Shown here: positions 28,246 through 37,125 of the stretch, one piece after another
Layout of the letters: every line of letters starts with the position of its first letter
Position numbering within the stretch: the stretch's first letter is position 1
DNA from: Desulfurococcales archaeon
GTDB taxonomy: Archaea > Thermoproteota > Thermoprotei_A > Sulfolobales > AG1
Assembly: GCA_015521765.1 (NCBI GenBank)
Contig: WANO01000064.1
Span: 1 to 37,211, forward strand
DNA length: 37,211 nt
Direction of reading: 5' to 3'
The notes under the pieces: generated by a model
The model's database searches: none
Told to the model about the DNA's origin: nothing
What the model saw: the letters and a program-made list of their open reading frames with translations, nothing else
Position numbers and translations under genes: made by a program

Positions 28246-29805
28246 CTAGGCGCTCATCCTTCTCATTCTAAGCCTCGGATTAACGATCTCATCCAGCGCA
28301 AGCCCTATCAAGGCAAATCCTAAAGCTATAGTAACTATCCCGGCGATAGGTAGAATGAGCCACCACCACGCACCAGACAATATAGCTCCGCCATAGAACG
28401 CTTCATTAAGCATCTTACCCCATGACGGGAATCCAGGATCACCAAACCCTATAAGCTGGATCGCAGCCTCGGTAAATATAGCTGCCGGAACATCAAGAAC
28501 TATAAAGTATACCATAAGCGGTGTTAGCTGGGGGAATATATGCTTAAACAGTATTCTCGATGTACTAGCACCTAGGCTTCGGGCAACCTCAACATACGTT
28601 TCGTTTCTCAATGCCAGGGTCCATGATCTGATCAATCTAGCCGAGCCGGGCCACGATAGAAGCGTTAAAACTATGAAGATCACAAATATGCTTCTCCCAA
28701 ACACTATTCCAGCAGCAAGTATCAGCGGGAGTGCCGGTATAAAGTACACTACATCTATAAAGTACGTTAATATATGATCGATTTTCCTTCCACCATAGTA
28801 TCCCGCAACCATACCAACAACAACCCCTATAGCAGCTATAGCTAGGGCAACGCTTATGCCGAAGATTATAGCTACTCTAGCTCCATAAACAAACTGTGTC
28901 CATACATCCGCACCCAGATAAGTTGTCCCGAACAAACCATAGGCTAATCCATAGATATACACATTAACAGGATCAAACTCGAATCTCAATCCATCACCAG
29001 AACATACCACTATAAAGTCATTCGGGTTACAATAGTATGTTATGTTTATACCGATAACCACACGTGTATCTTTAGCCAGCAATAACTCGTTAACTGGATT
29101 AACAAATTCCGGCAATTCATAAGGCTGCTTCGGATGCTCAATATAGTATGGAAGTCTCTTTGAAACACCTCTAGAACCTAGCTGATCTGAATACTCGAAA
29201 ACCGCACCAGGCTGAAATCCTGGGAAGTCTTCAACTATATAGAAGCCCATTGGAATAATATAGGTCTCTCCACCCTGCGTTATTGTAGCGTTTTTACCAT
29301 AGAGATCTAGATTCTTGACATATATTACTACTTTATACCATACCTTTCCAGTACTTAGATTATATACCGTATAGTTATATGAAACCAACATTGATTTAGC
29401 TGGATTATATGGATAATCTATATACTCCTCACTCTCAAATACAACAGTCCCAACACCCTTCCCTCTAAATTCAACTATCAAGTTGCCATCAGCGGCTTCA
29501 TAACCGAAATCTACACCCTCATCAATATTGGTATCAACCACTTTCCACTTGGTAAAGGTTTTCTCAATATTCCTTGGAAGATCGGGATCAGTTATAGCAG
29601 CATACCACTCAGGCACCGCAAGTATATCGGCTACATTCATACTAGCTATAGGATCATATGGAGTAGTCATGGGACCTATAGTGCCCAAAACAACATAGAA
29701 TAATATGATAGCTAAACCAGCCCTGCCTTTTCTGCTTCTCAATATAGCTTCAGCGATCTCTTGGGCTATGCTTAATTTTCTGAATGTCCGTCTTCCAAGG
29801 CTCAT
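28246..29805 (-). CDS. ABC transporter permease, DppC/OppC type, with large extracytoplasmic insertion
   Basis: GLFGTTYLGADVWTQFVYGARVA corresponds to the usual GTDxxGRDVxSRxxYGARxS; EVARSLGASTSRILFKHIFPQLTPLMV EAA loop; 519 aa. Confidence 0.9.
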   Translation of the reverse strand: MSLGRRTFRKLSIAQEIAEAILRSRKGRAGLAIILFYVVLGTIGPMTTPYDPIASMNVADILAVPEWYAAITDPDLPRNIEKTFTKWKVVDTNIDEGVDFGYEAADGNLIVEFRGKGVGTVVFESEEYIDYPYNPAKSMLVSYNYTVYNLSTGKVWYKVVIYVKNLDLYGKNATITQGGETYIIPMGFYIVEDFPGFQPGAVFEYSDQLGSRGVSKRLPYYIEHPKQPYELPEFVNPVNELLLAKDTRVVIGINITYYCNPNDFIVVCSGDGLRFEFDPVNVYIYGLAYGLFGTTYLGADVWTQFVYGARVAIIFGISVALAIAAIGVVVGMVAGYYGGRKIDHILTYFIDVVYFIPALPLILAAGIVFGRSIFVIFIVLTLLSWPGSARLIRSWTLALRNETYVEVARSLGASTSRILFKHIFPQLTPLMVYFIVLDVPAAIFTEAAIQLIGFGDPGFPSWGKMLNEAFYGGAILSGAWWWLILPIAGIVTIALGFALIGLALDEIVNPRLRMRRMSA

Positions 29806-30851
29806 CTTCTTTCACCTATTCTGACTCTAGGATCCAATATAGCTATGAGTACATCAGCTATAAATAGTGAGATAACTAGCAACATTGCAGATATAACGAA
29901 AAATGCTGATATAACTGGGTAGTCAAAGTTCACGAATGCTTGGAACGAGTAGTACGCTACACCGGGCCATGAAGAGATTATCTCAAGAATTAATGAACCA
30001 CCAAATATGCCTGGCAGTGTATAGGCTAATCTAGTTATTATAGGAGGCTTTAGATTGGGAACCACCTCCTTCTTTATAACTGTTGAATCTGAGAATCCCT
30101 TAGCCTTGGCTGTGGTAACATAGTCGTTTTCTATTTCAGCTATCATAGTTTGCCTAAAGAAGTACGTCCATGAGCCGAAGAAGGCTGCTAGAGTTGCTAT
30201 ATATAAGGGGGATAGATACCATAGTACATACCTGATATTTTCTAAACTGAAATCGCTAAGTGATGGAGTCCTTACTGGCAGAGGCAGAAGAGTTATTCCG
30301 AACTGTGCCTTTGGAAGGTATGCTAGAAAGTAGTATATGAGTAGAATTATTATCCATGATGGCATTATAAACGAGAATATACCCATCATAGTTATCAGTG
30401 AATCTATAAATTTACCCCTGTGCTTAACGGCTAGGATTCCCGTATAATACCCTAAGAATATAGGCACTATAATCGCATATACATATAGTGCTAACGTATA
30501 GGGTAGCCTAATCAGTATCTCGTCTGAAACCTTTCGGAGCGAATACATTGAATAGCCGAAATCGAATATAAACACGTTCTTAAGGAATAATATTAGCTGG
30601 TTGGGTAATACAGGCTGCTCCAGTCCAAATAGCTTTAGTGTATAGTCTATCCATCCTGAAAATCTAGGATCCTCTTGAGTTCTCTTTATAGCCTGTATTA
30701 CTGGATCGACAGCCTGCATGGGCTCAAATGGGTTGCCTCCATAGAGTATTATTGGCAAAACACGCATTAGTATAAAGAATATGATTATAGATATTAGAAA
30801 CGTAAAGAATAGTGCTAATCCTCTAGCTATAATATATCTACCTATAGCCAT
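29802..30851 (-). CDS. ABC transporter permease, DppB/OppB type
   Basis: DFGYSMYSLRKVSDEILIRLPYTLALY and DYVTTAKAKGFSDSTVIKKEVVPNLKPPIITRLAYTLPGIFGGSLILEII; overlaps the next gene by 4 nt. Confidence 0.92.
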   Translation of the reverse strand: MAIGRYIIARGLALFFTFLISIIIFFILMRVLPIILYGGNPFEPMQAVDPVIQAIKRTQEDPRFSGWIDYTLKLFGLEQPVLPNQLILFLKNVFIFDFGYSMYSLRKVSDEILIRLPYTLALYVYAIIVPIFLGYYTGILAVKHRGKFIDSLITMMGIFSFIMPSWIIILLIYYFLAYLPKAQFGITLLPLPVRTPSLSDFSLENIRYVLWYLSPLYIATLAAFFGSWTYFFRQTMIAEIENDYVTTAKAKGFSDSTVIKKEVVPNLKPPIITRLAYTLPGIFGGSLILEIISSWPGVAYYSFQAFVNFDYPVISAFFVISAMLLVISLFIADVLIAILDPRVRIGERR

Positions 30852-31020
30852 ATTAGGCTCACCATATGTAGTACTCTAAATTATTTCAATATTTAGTGAT
30901 ATAAAAATATTTTTCTTTGGAAATAATAAAGTGATTTATATCAACTTAAAAAAGTATCCAATATAAAATATATTAAAAATATTATAATTGAGTTATTTAA
31001 ATATATTTAATGGCTTAAAC

Positions 31021-33291
31021 CTATCTTCTAACGAATCTAGCTACAGCAGCGACAACAAGCCCTATTACTGCAATAACCATAGCCATAGTTGTTGATGTAG
31101 CATCAAACGCTGTTTCAGGCGCTTTAACTTCCACAGCCTCTATGGATGGTGGTGTTGGCGATACCTCCTCTACCTGTGGTGGTGGCTGTATCTCAACCTG
31201 AACACCGGCTACTTCAACAGTTATGGGCTTAGCCTCTACAGGCCCTGGTGTTGGAGCTACAGCTACCTCACCTACACTAAGTGTGAAGCTCTTCTCGTTC
31301 GTTAACTGCCACAGCATTATTGGCATTGACGCCTTTACGGTAACTGTGTATTGTCCTGCATCTAATGCCGGTATTGATGCCTCGAAGACTCCTCCGCCTG
31401 TATGTGTCATTGGTACCTCTACAGTTCTTGGTCCGCTAACCACTAATGTTGCTGATGCGTTTGTTGCTGGGTTGCCCAGATAGTCTGTTAGCTGTACTCT
31501 TACTGTGAATGGTGTTCCAGCATCAACGGCTGAAGGTGCTTCTAGAACCTCTATTTGGACTGTTCTCTCTGGCACTCTGAATACGTATTCAGGATACCAT
31601 ACTACCTCTGTATAGCCTATCTCTCTTTTAGCTAGGAAGAATGGACCGCTACCTATCATTGCCGTTAATCCTGGCTTTGTTGGATGCGGTATGAATGATG
31701 GATCATCTAGTGGGTTCTCTAACCTCTCGAATATGTGTTTTGGCAACACTCTAAACTCTGTGAAGCCATATAGATCGATCCATCCGAATGCACTTAGGTA
31801 GATCTCTATTGTTCTTTCATCAACAACCTCCATTCTAACTATCGCCTCTATATCGGGTCCATAGTATCTCCTGGTCTTCAGCTCCATACCGAACTTTCTT
31901 ATCGTGAACTCTATATCTTCCGCAGTTAATGGTACGCCGTCATGCCACTTAACTCCTTCTCTAACCACCAGGGTTACTTTGGTTAGCGTCTTTCCATCCT
32001 CCTCAACTTTCTCTATAGAGTAGCTCTCGAACAGCACTGGGAGCCTGGGCTCTGCGTAGATGTTTTCTGCTCTAGTCACGTAGCCGAACGTGTATATTCT
32101 GCTTATTATCTGGGACTCGGTTGCCCACAGATAGATGGCCGGATGTAGCGTTGTTAGATCAACGGTGTTGTAGTATCTTATGGTTCCTCCAAATGGCTTA
32201 TCCTTGAATCTTATATTTGACCACCAGAAGTGGTTGAACCCTACAGGATCCTTTAGCGGAGGTGCGTAGTTGAGTACTAGAGTATCTCTGTCTAGCTCAC
32301 CGCTTAATGCAGTTATACCTATACCTGTATATACAGGTATCCATGGGACTATCTCTTCAACAAGTATTTTCTGTACTTCTAGTGCGTATTTCTGTGCCTC
32401 CTCTATGGTTTCTGCATAGTAGAACTTGTCTAGCAACTCATCAACCCTGGGATCGCTAACTCTCCACTCGTTCCATCCACCTGGCCTTATCTGGGATGAG
32501 TGCCAGAAGTAGTACATGAATAGTGGGAACCTGCCTAGAAGCCATCCGATTATCCATGCCTGGGCTGTGCCTGATGCTGTTCTAGCGTCTAGCTCTCTGC
32601 TTGATACTGGAACTATCTTTATTGATAGGCCTATCGCTTCAGCCTCAGACTTTAGATATTGGGCGAACCACCAGAATGTTGGTGAGGTTGCCTCTGGTAG
32701 GGTTAGCAACTCTATCTCTACCTTCTTCATGCCCTCATTAGGATCACACCAACTGTTGGGGTCGTCTGGACATGGATCAAATACCCTATCCAATAGCTCT
32801 CTAGCCTTCTCACGGTCATATGGATAAATCTTCTCAAAGTCAGCTTCCCTATTTACCCATACACCCTGTGTTGGTGGAACTATAAATGAGTTCTTAATAG
32901 CTATACCCTGCAGAGGTGACTCAGCGATCATTTTATCCCTGTTTATTAGATGGGCTAGTGCCTGTCTTACCTCCAGATACTTTACTGGCCAGTTCTGCAC
33001 GTTAAAGTGTATCGTGCCTAAAGCCGTGAAGCCTGCAGTAAATATTATGTGCGCATCTGGCCTGTTCTTCCTTATTCTATCAAGGTCTTTAGGCAATACG
33101 CCTACTAGATCAAATTCTCCAGCCTCGAACGCAAGTAATCTTAGGTTGTAGTCTCTCTGAACAGTAAATGTTATTCTATCGATGTATGGCCCATATCTTA
33201 TATCGACTTCCTGAGCCATATAGACGGGGGCAGCAAATATGGAAGATACCATAGCTACTAGAAATATTAGCCCTATGATCCATCTTTTCAT
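31021..33291 (-). CDS. ABC transporter solute-binding protein, family 5 (SBP_bac_5), apparently circularly permuted, C-terminal Ig-like segment and TM anchor
   Basis: Signal peptide, VRQALAHLINRDKMI, LVEEIVPWIPVYT, then VVREGVKWHDGVPLTAEDIEFTIRKF, VLPKHIFE, GSGPFFLAKRE; C-terminal AMVIAVIGLVVAAVARFVRR. Confidence 0.9.
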   Translation of the reverse strand: MKRWIIGLIFLVAMVSSIFAAPVYMAQEVDIRYGPYIDRITFTVQRDYNLRLLAFEAGEFDLVGVLPKDLDRIRKNRPDAHIIFTAGFTALGTIHFNVQNWPVKYLEVRQALAHLINRDKMIAESPLQGIAIKNSFIVPPTQGVWVNREADFEKIYPYDREKARELLDRVFDPCPDDPNSWCDPNEGMKKVEIELLTLPEATSPTFWWFAQYLKSEAEAIGLSIKIVPVSSRELDARTASGTAQAWIIGWLLGRFPLFMYYFWHSSQIRPGGWNEWRVSDPRVDELLDKFYYAETIEEAQKYALEVQKILVEEIVPWIPVYTGIGITALSGELDRDTLVLNYAPPLKDPVGFNHFWWSNIRFKDKPFGGTIRYYNTVDLTTLHPAIYLWATESQIISRIYTFGYVTRAENIYAEPRLPVLFESYSIEKVEEDGKTLTKVTLVVREGVKWHDGVPLTAEDIEFTIRKFGMELKTRRYYGPDIEAIVRMEVVDERTIEIYLSAFGWIDLYGFTEFRVLPKHIFERLENPLDDPSFIPHPTKPGLTAMIGSGPFFLAKREIGYTEVVWYPEYVFRVPERTVQIEVLEAPSAVDAGTPFTVRVQLTDYLGNPATNASATLVVSGPRTVEVPMTHTGGGVFEASIPALDAGQYTVTVKASMPIMLWQLTNEKSFTLSVGEVAVAPTPGPVEAKPITVEVAGVQVEIQPPPQVEEVSPTPPSIEAVEVKAPETAFDATSTTMAMVIAVIGLVVAAVARFVRR

Positions 33292-33537
33292 CTGACGCTC
33301 ACCCTCAAAATCATATATTATTTGGAATATTTAAAATTTACTTTAGTCAGAAACGTTTCATACCGAAAAATATTATTATATTTATCTATAGAAATAATCA
33401 GGATACAAGTTCCAGAAATAGATTAATAAATTAGTTTATAAAAATCTTAAGACGTATCCGAAAAATAATTTAAAAATATTTATAGTGTATTATGGAGCAT
33501 ATGGTGGAAAACAAAAATAAGTATTGGTTTATATACA

Positions 33538-34710
33538 CTATTTCCTTGCAAACCCAACTATAGCTAGTCCGATCAGCAGTACAGCAGCTATAACTATCAG
33601 CGCCTGAGACAAGCTTCCAGAAAGCGATGAGACCGACTCAGACATCGAGCTTAAGCTCTCCTCAACATTTGATGCGAGAGTCCTGAGGTTGTTGTTGACC
33701 TCCTCAGCCAGTTTATCTATCCTCTCGTTTGTCCTCTTTATATTGTCGTTTAGGTTGGCCAGATACGAGTTAACAGAGTTCCCAAAATCCTGAAACGCCT
33801 GGGCAAGACTCGTTAGCTGACCGTTCAAATCTTCAATAGCACCGCTTAAGCTTCTTAAAGACTCCTCAGCAGCATCCAGCCTGCTTGAATGCTCATTCAA
33901 TGTACCCTCTATACTGGCAAGCCTGCTGGCTAGCTCAGCCTCTCTCTGCTGAGATGCAGCTATAAAGGTTAGAAGAGCTTCCGAAGCTATTGAGGCAGCC
34001 CTCTCCGACACCTCGTCATACATGCTTATAGCCTGCTCAACATTACCGAAGCTATAGAGCTGAGTGTCTGCTTCAGCAAGCAGATTTTGCACCTCTTCCA
34101 ACGCAGATCTGAGATCTGCAAGGGCTAGCCCACCAACAGTCTCAACTATAGATACAGTATTTCTAGCGTTCTCAAATTTAACTAGAGCCTCAACCCTCTT
34201 GTTGTCTACAACAATATGATCCAGTATGGCTAGAGTAAACGTTCTAGATGTTGAAATATCAAATGACTGGTCACCCACCTTCACAGAGCCCATTATACTT
34301 ACCTCCAGCTCACCCCTACCAGCTACAGCGCCAAACGGTATCGGTACTCTAGCCACCAAAAGATCTCTTACCCTGAATGTTTCGCCATCAACAGTAACAG
34401 TGACTGGAGCCCTAGGACGCACGTATGCCAGTTGCACCTCTTCAACTATACCTGCTCTCAGTACTGCTTTACCTTCAAGAGCCTCTAGAGATCCGCCAGA
34501 AGGAACAAATATGAATGCCGTTACTTCAACCCATTGATAGCCTCTATACACGGTTGTTTTATCCACTCGTATATCAACGACTCTAGGCTCTTCTTGTGCG
34601 TATGCTGTATTAAACGTCAGTATTCCAACAACTATAAGTGAGAGCAGCAGTAGATGGATCCCGTATACGGCTTTGCGTGCATCTTTAGATCTAGCCATAG
34701 CACCACCCAT
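33538..34710 (-). CDS. Secreted, C-terminally anchored coiled-coil protein (surface stalk-like)
   Basis: N-terminal signal (LLLLSLIVVGILTFNTAYA), beta-rich segment, long heptad-like coiled coil (residues ~240-365), C-terminal TM ALIVIAAVLLIGLAIVGFARK. Confidence 0.65.
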   Translation of the reverse strand: MGGAMARSKDARKAVYGIHLLLLSLIVVGILTFNTAYAQEEPRVVDIRVDKTTVYRGYQWVEVTAFIFVPSGGSLEALEGKAVLRAGIVEEVQLAYVRPRAPVTVTVDGETFRVRDLLVARVPIPFGAVAGRGELEVSIMGSVKVGDQSFDISTSRTFTLAILDHIVVDNKRVEALVKFENARNTVSIVETVGGLALADLRSALEEVQNLLAEADTQLYSFGNVEQAISMYDEVSERAASIASEALLTFIAASQQREAELASRLASIEGTLNEHSSRLDAAEESLRSLSGAIEDLNGQLTSLAQAFQDFGNSVNSYLANLNDNIKRTNERIDKLAEEVNNNLRTLASNVEESLSSMSESVSSLSGSLSQALIVIAAVLLIGLAIVGFARK

Positions 34711-34857
34711 CGTGATATTTTAAATGATAGCTATTAAATAAACTTTACTTTATTATTCAAGAATAAGATATATAGATTTTTTAAATCTAGATACAATATT
34801 TCGTGAATCAAATAAATTTAGCGCCTATAACAATACTAAAATTTTAGTGCATAAATA

Positions 34858-35349
34858 ATGAGGCTACTGGCTCTAGGCGGAGCAATGCTTATTCTATCAA
34901 TAGTTCTTATAGCTATACCCTATACGCTTACTGAGTATAGAGTGGACGCTGTTAATGTTGAAGTCACCGTTACCGATGAAAAAATCTTTAAGCCTGTAGA
35001 GAACCTATTGAGGCTTCCCGAAGGATATAAAGAGCTTGTAGATATAAACCTAACTGTTAAATCCCTATGCTTTTCAGAGTCTGTCGTTGTGGTTCACTAC
35101 TCTATATATGAGAGGATGGCTGAGGCGCTATATCCTAACGAGTCTATATCTCTATCTATAAAGGATCTATCCAACTTTATCGAGATAAACGCACCTAGAG
35201 GCTGCAGGTTTGCGTTGGATGGCCGTGTTGAGTATTATCTAAACAGATACATCTGGCTATTTCTTCCAGCCTTTATTGTGGGGGTGGTGGGAGGATTGAT
35301 ACTTTTAAGATACATAGCGCATCAGGCTAGGAAGCGTTTAGAGGCTTAG
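34858..35349 (+). CDS. Membrane protein with two TM segments and an extracytoplasmic domain, unknown function
   Basis: 163 aa; hydrophobic N-term LALGGAMLILSIVLIAIPY and C-term LFLPAFIVGVVGGLILLRYIA. Confidence 0.6.
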   Translation: MRLLALGGAMLILSIVLIAIPYTLTEYRVDAVNVEVTVTDEKIFKPVENLLRLPEGYKELVDINLTVKSLCFSESVVVVHYSIYERMAEALYPNESISLSIKDLSNFIEINAPRGCRFALDGRVEYYLNRYIWLFLPAFIVGVVGGLILLRYIAHQARKRLEA

Positions 35350-35407
35350 GGATCCAGGTTCAAATCAATAATTTAAACTCTATAAAGAAAGTATTTTAGA
35401 TAGAGGT

Positions 35408-36046
35408 ATGGTTGCTATGGCTACACAGAAAGCTATAGAGGAGAGAACACCCCCAGGGCAGAAGTGGATTCCTAAGTTCATAATATACGCTGAGCTTGGC
35501 ATACCTAAGGTCGATATAGAAACCTATAGGCTTGTTGTTGATGGTCTTGTGGACAACAAGTTGAGCTTGAGCTATAAGGATCTCGTTAACATGATCGATA
35601 TGGAGTATGTCGATGATTTCCACTGCGTAACCGGTTGGAGCGTGAGAAACGTTAAATGGAGGGGTGTGTCCCTTAAAAAGATCATGGACATGGCAAGGGT
35701 TAGCGAGAAAGCTAAGTGGCTATATACTGTATCGCTTGATGGATACACGACTGTGATACCCATCGAGGATGCGAGATCACCAAAAGCTATTATTGCTTTA
35801 ATGATCAATGATAAGCCTCTAAGCATTGAGCAGGGGTTTCCAGCCAGGATTATAATACCGCATCTATATGGGTGGAAGAGTGGTAAGTGGCTAAACAAGA
35901 TCATGTTTATAGATGGCTATATAGATGGCTACTGGGAGGCTAGGGGGTATCATGAGAGAGGTAATGTGTGGTATGAGGAGAGGTTTAAGGGCCAGGGAGA
36001 GTATAGCCATAGCAGGAGAAGGGTTGTGGGGTTTATGGATAGGTAG
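35408..36046 (+). CDS. Molybdopterin-dependent oxidoreductase, sulfite oxidase/YedY-like fold
   Basis: [40 protein letters not shown] (conserved Cys), [25 protein letters not shown]. Confidence 0.87.
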   Translation: MVAMATQKAIEERTPPGQKWIPKFIIYAELGIPKVDIETYRLVVDGLVDNKLSLSYKDLVNMIDMEYVDDFHCVTGWSVRNVKWRGVSLKKIMDMARVSEKAKWLYTVSLDGYTTVIPIEDARSPKAIIALMINDKPLSIEQGFPARIIIPHLYGWKSGKWLNKIMFIDGYIDGYWEARGYHERGNVWYEERFKGQGEYSHSRRRVVGFMDR

Positions 36047-36047
36047 A

Positions 36048-36779
36048 TCAGGAGAGTTTTCTTAGAGGCACGAATAGGCATGGCTCGCTTCTATATATAT
36101 TGATCTTTCCATCGGGATCTTTATCTATTATATGGAGGTACTGTATATCTGTACCCACCGGGATAACCATTCTACCACCTCTCTTAAGCATGGATAGAAG
36201 GTTGTGGGGGACCTCGGGCGCTGCTGCACTAACCACTATTCGGTCAAACACCTCTCTGCCGCTGGTGAATAGCGTGCCATCAGCTACTATAATAGATACT
36301 CTATCGGTTAGCTCTAGCTTCTTTAGGCTTTCCATAGATCTTTCTGCCAGCTCAGGATGTATCTCAACACCTATCAGATAGCCATCTACAACTATTTCAG
36401 CTAGTACAGCTATGAGATATCCGCTTCCTGAACCTACCTCGAGAACAAGATCTCTTTTCCCGGGGTTAAGCTTCTCAACCATTATAGCCACCATGTGCGG
36501 GGCTGATATAGTTTGGCCGAACCCTATAGGTAGAGGTCGATCGTCGTAGGCGAACCGTTTAAGATCCTCGGGAACAAAAATCTCTCTTGGAACCTTCAGA
36601 AAAGCGTCAGCCACCCTACGTGATCTGATATATCCCATAACCTCTAGCCGCCTAACTAGATTCTTTCTAGCGCTAGCGTAGTCGCCGTTATCATACATCA
36701 TTATATACCAAATTAAGAAATAGAATCTATCAATATATTCAGCTATACTACTTAATATAGTAAAAACATGATTAATCAA
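36048..36779 (-). CDS. pcm: Protein-L-isoaspartate O-methyltransferase
   Basis: VPREIFVPEDLKRFAYDDRPLPIGFGQTISAPHMVAIM, LEVGSGSGYLIAVLAE; likely internal start at MYDNGDYASARKNLV. Confidence 0.93.
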   Translation of the reverse strand: MINHVFTILSSIAEYIDRFYFLIWYIMMYDNGDYASARKNLVRRLEVMGYIRSRRVADAFLKVPREIFVPEDLKRFAYDDRPLPIGFGQTISAPHMVAIMVEKLNPGKRDLVLEVGSGSGYLIAVLAEIVVDGYLIGVEIHPELAERSMESLKKLELTDRVSIIVADGTLFTSGREVFDRIVVSAAAPEVPHNLLSMLKRGGRMVIPVGTDIQYLHIIDKDPDGKINIYRSEPCLFVPLRKLS

Positions 36780-36794
36780 TGGCTAGTGGTGAAA

Positions 36795-36998
36795 ATGACC
36801 ATATACTGGGAAAGATGCGACTGGTGCGGAACATATATAGGGGTGAAAAGATGCTATCTACAGCCATCAGACAACATATGCCCAACATGCTGCATACTAT
36901 GCAGAAAAAGAAGCGAATGCCCCAACCCCGCCTGGAGCCCATGGCTGAAAACAGCAAAACCGAAGAAGACGAATATACGGATCAAGAGCAAAATATAA
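36795..36998 (+). CDS. Small Cys-rich (putative zinc-binding) protein
   Basis: MTIYWERCDWCGTYIGVKRCYLQPSDNICPTCCILCRKRSECPNPAW: multiple CxxC pairs. The ORF-track start at 36768 would overlap the pcm ORF; the Met at 36795 is more plausible. Confidence 0.55.
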   Translation: MTIYWERCDWCGTYIGVKRCYLQPSDNICPTCCILCRKRSECPNPAWSPWLKTAKPKKTNIRIKSKI

Positions 36999-37021
36999 AA
37001 TTAATAATCCTAGATAAAGAA

Positions 37022-37029
37022 ATATAAAT
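37022..37029 (+). promoter_or_regulatory. Candidate TATA box for tRNA-Ala
   Basis: Sequence atataaat about 20-27 nt upstream of the mature tRNA 5' end. Confidence 0.4.
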
Positions 37030-37048
37030 AACTGGAACACGCAAAAGA

Positions 37049-37125
37049 GGGCCCGTAGCTCAGCCCGGAAGAGCGCTCGGTTTGCACCCGAGAGGTCCCG
37101 GGTTCAAATCCCGGCGGGTCCACCA
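37049..37125 (+). tRNA. tRNA-Ala (anticodon TGC), CCA encoded
   Basis: Acceptor GGGCCCG/CGGGTCC including G3:U70, anticodon arm CTCGG-TTTGCAC-CCGAG, T arm CCGGG-TTCAAAT-CCCGG, 3' ACCA. Confidence 0.96.

Noticed and set aside
30852-31020. Very AT-rich repeats of ATATTTAAA type between the SBP and DppB genes
   Set aside because: No ordered repeat unit; consistent with an AT-rich terminator/promoter spacer.
35347-35366. GGTTCAAATC, matching the T-loop of the tRNAs, just after the 163-aa ORF
   Set aside because: Only ~10 nt match; no flanking stem, acceptor or integrase nearby, so no support for a tRNA remnant or att site.
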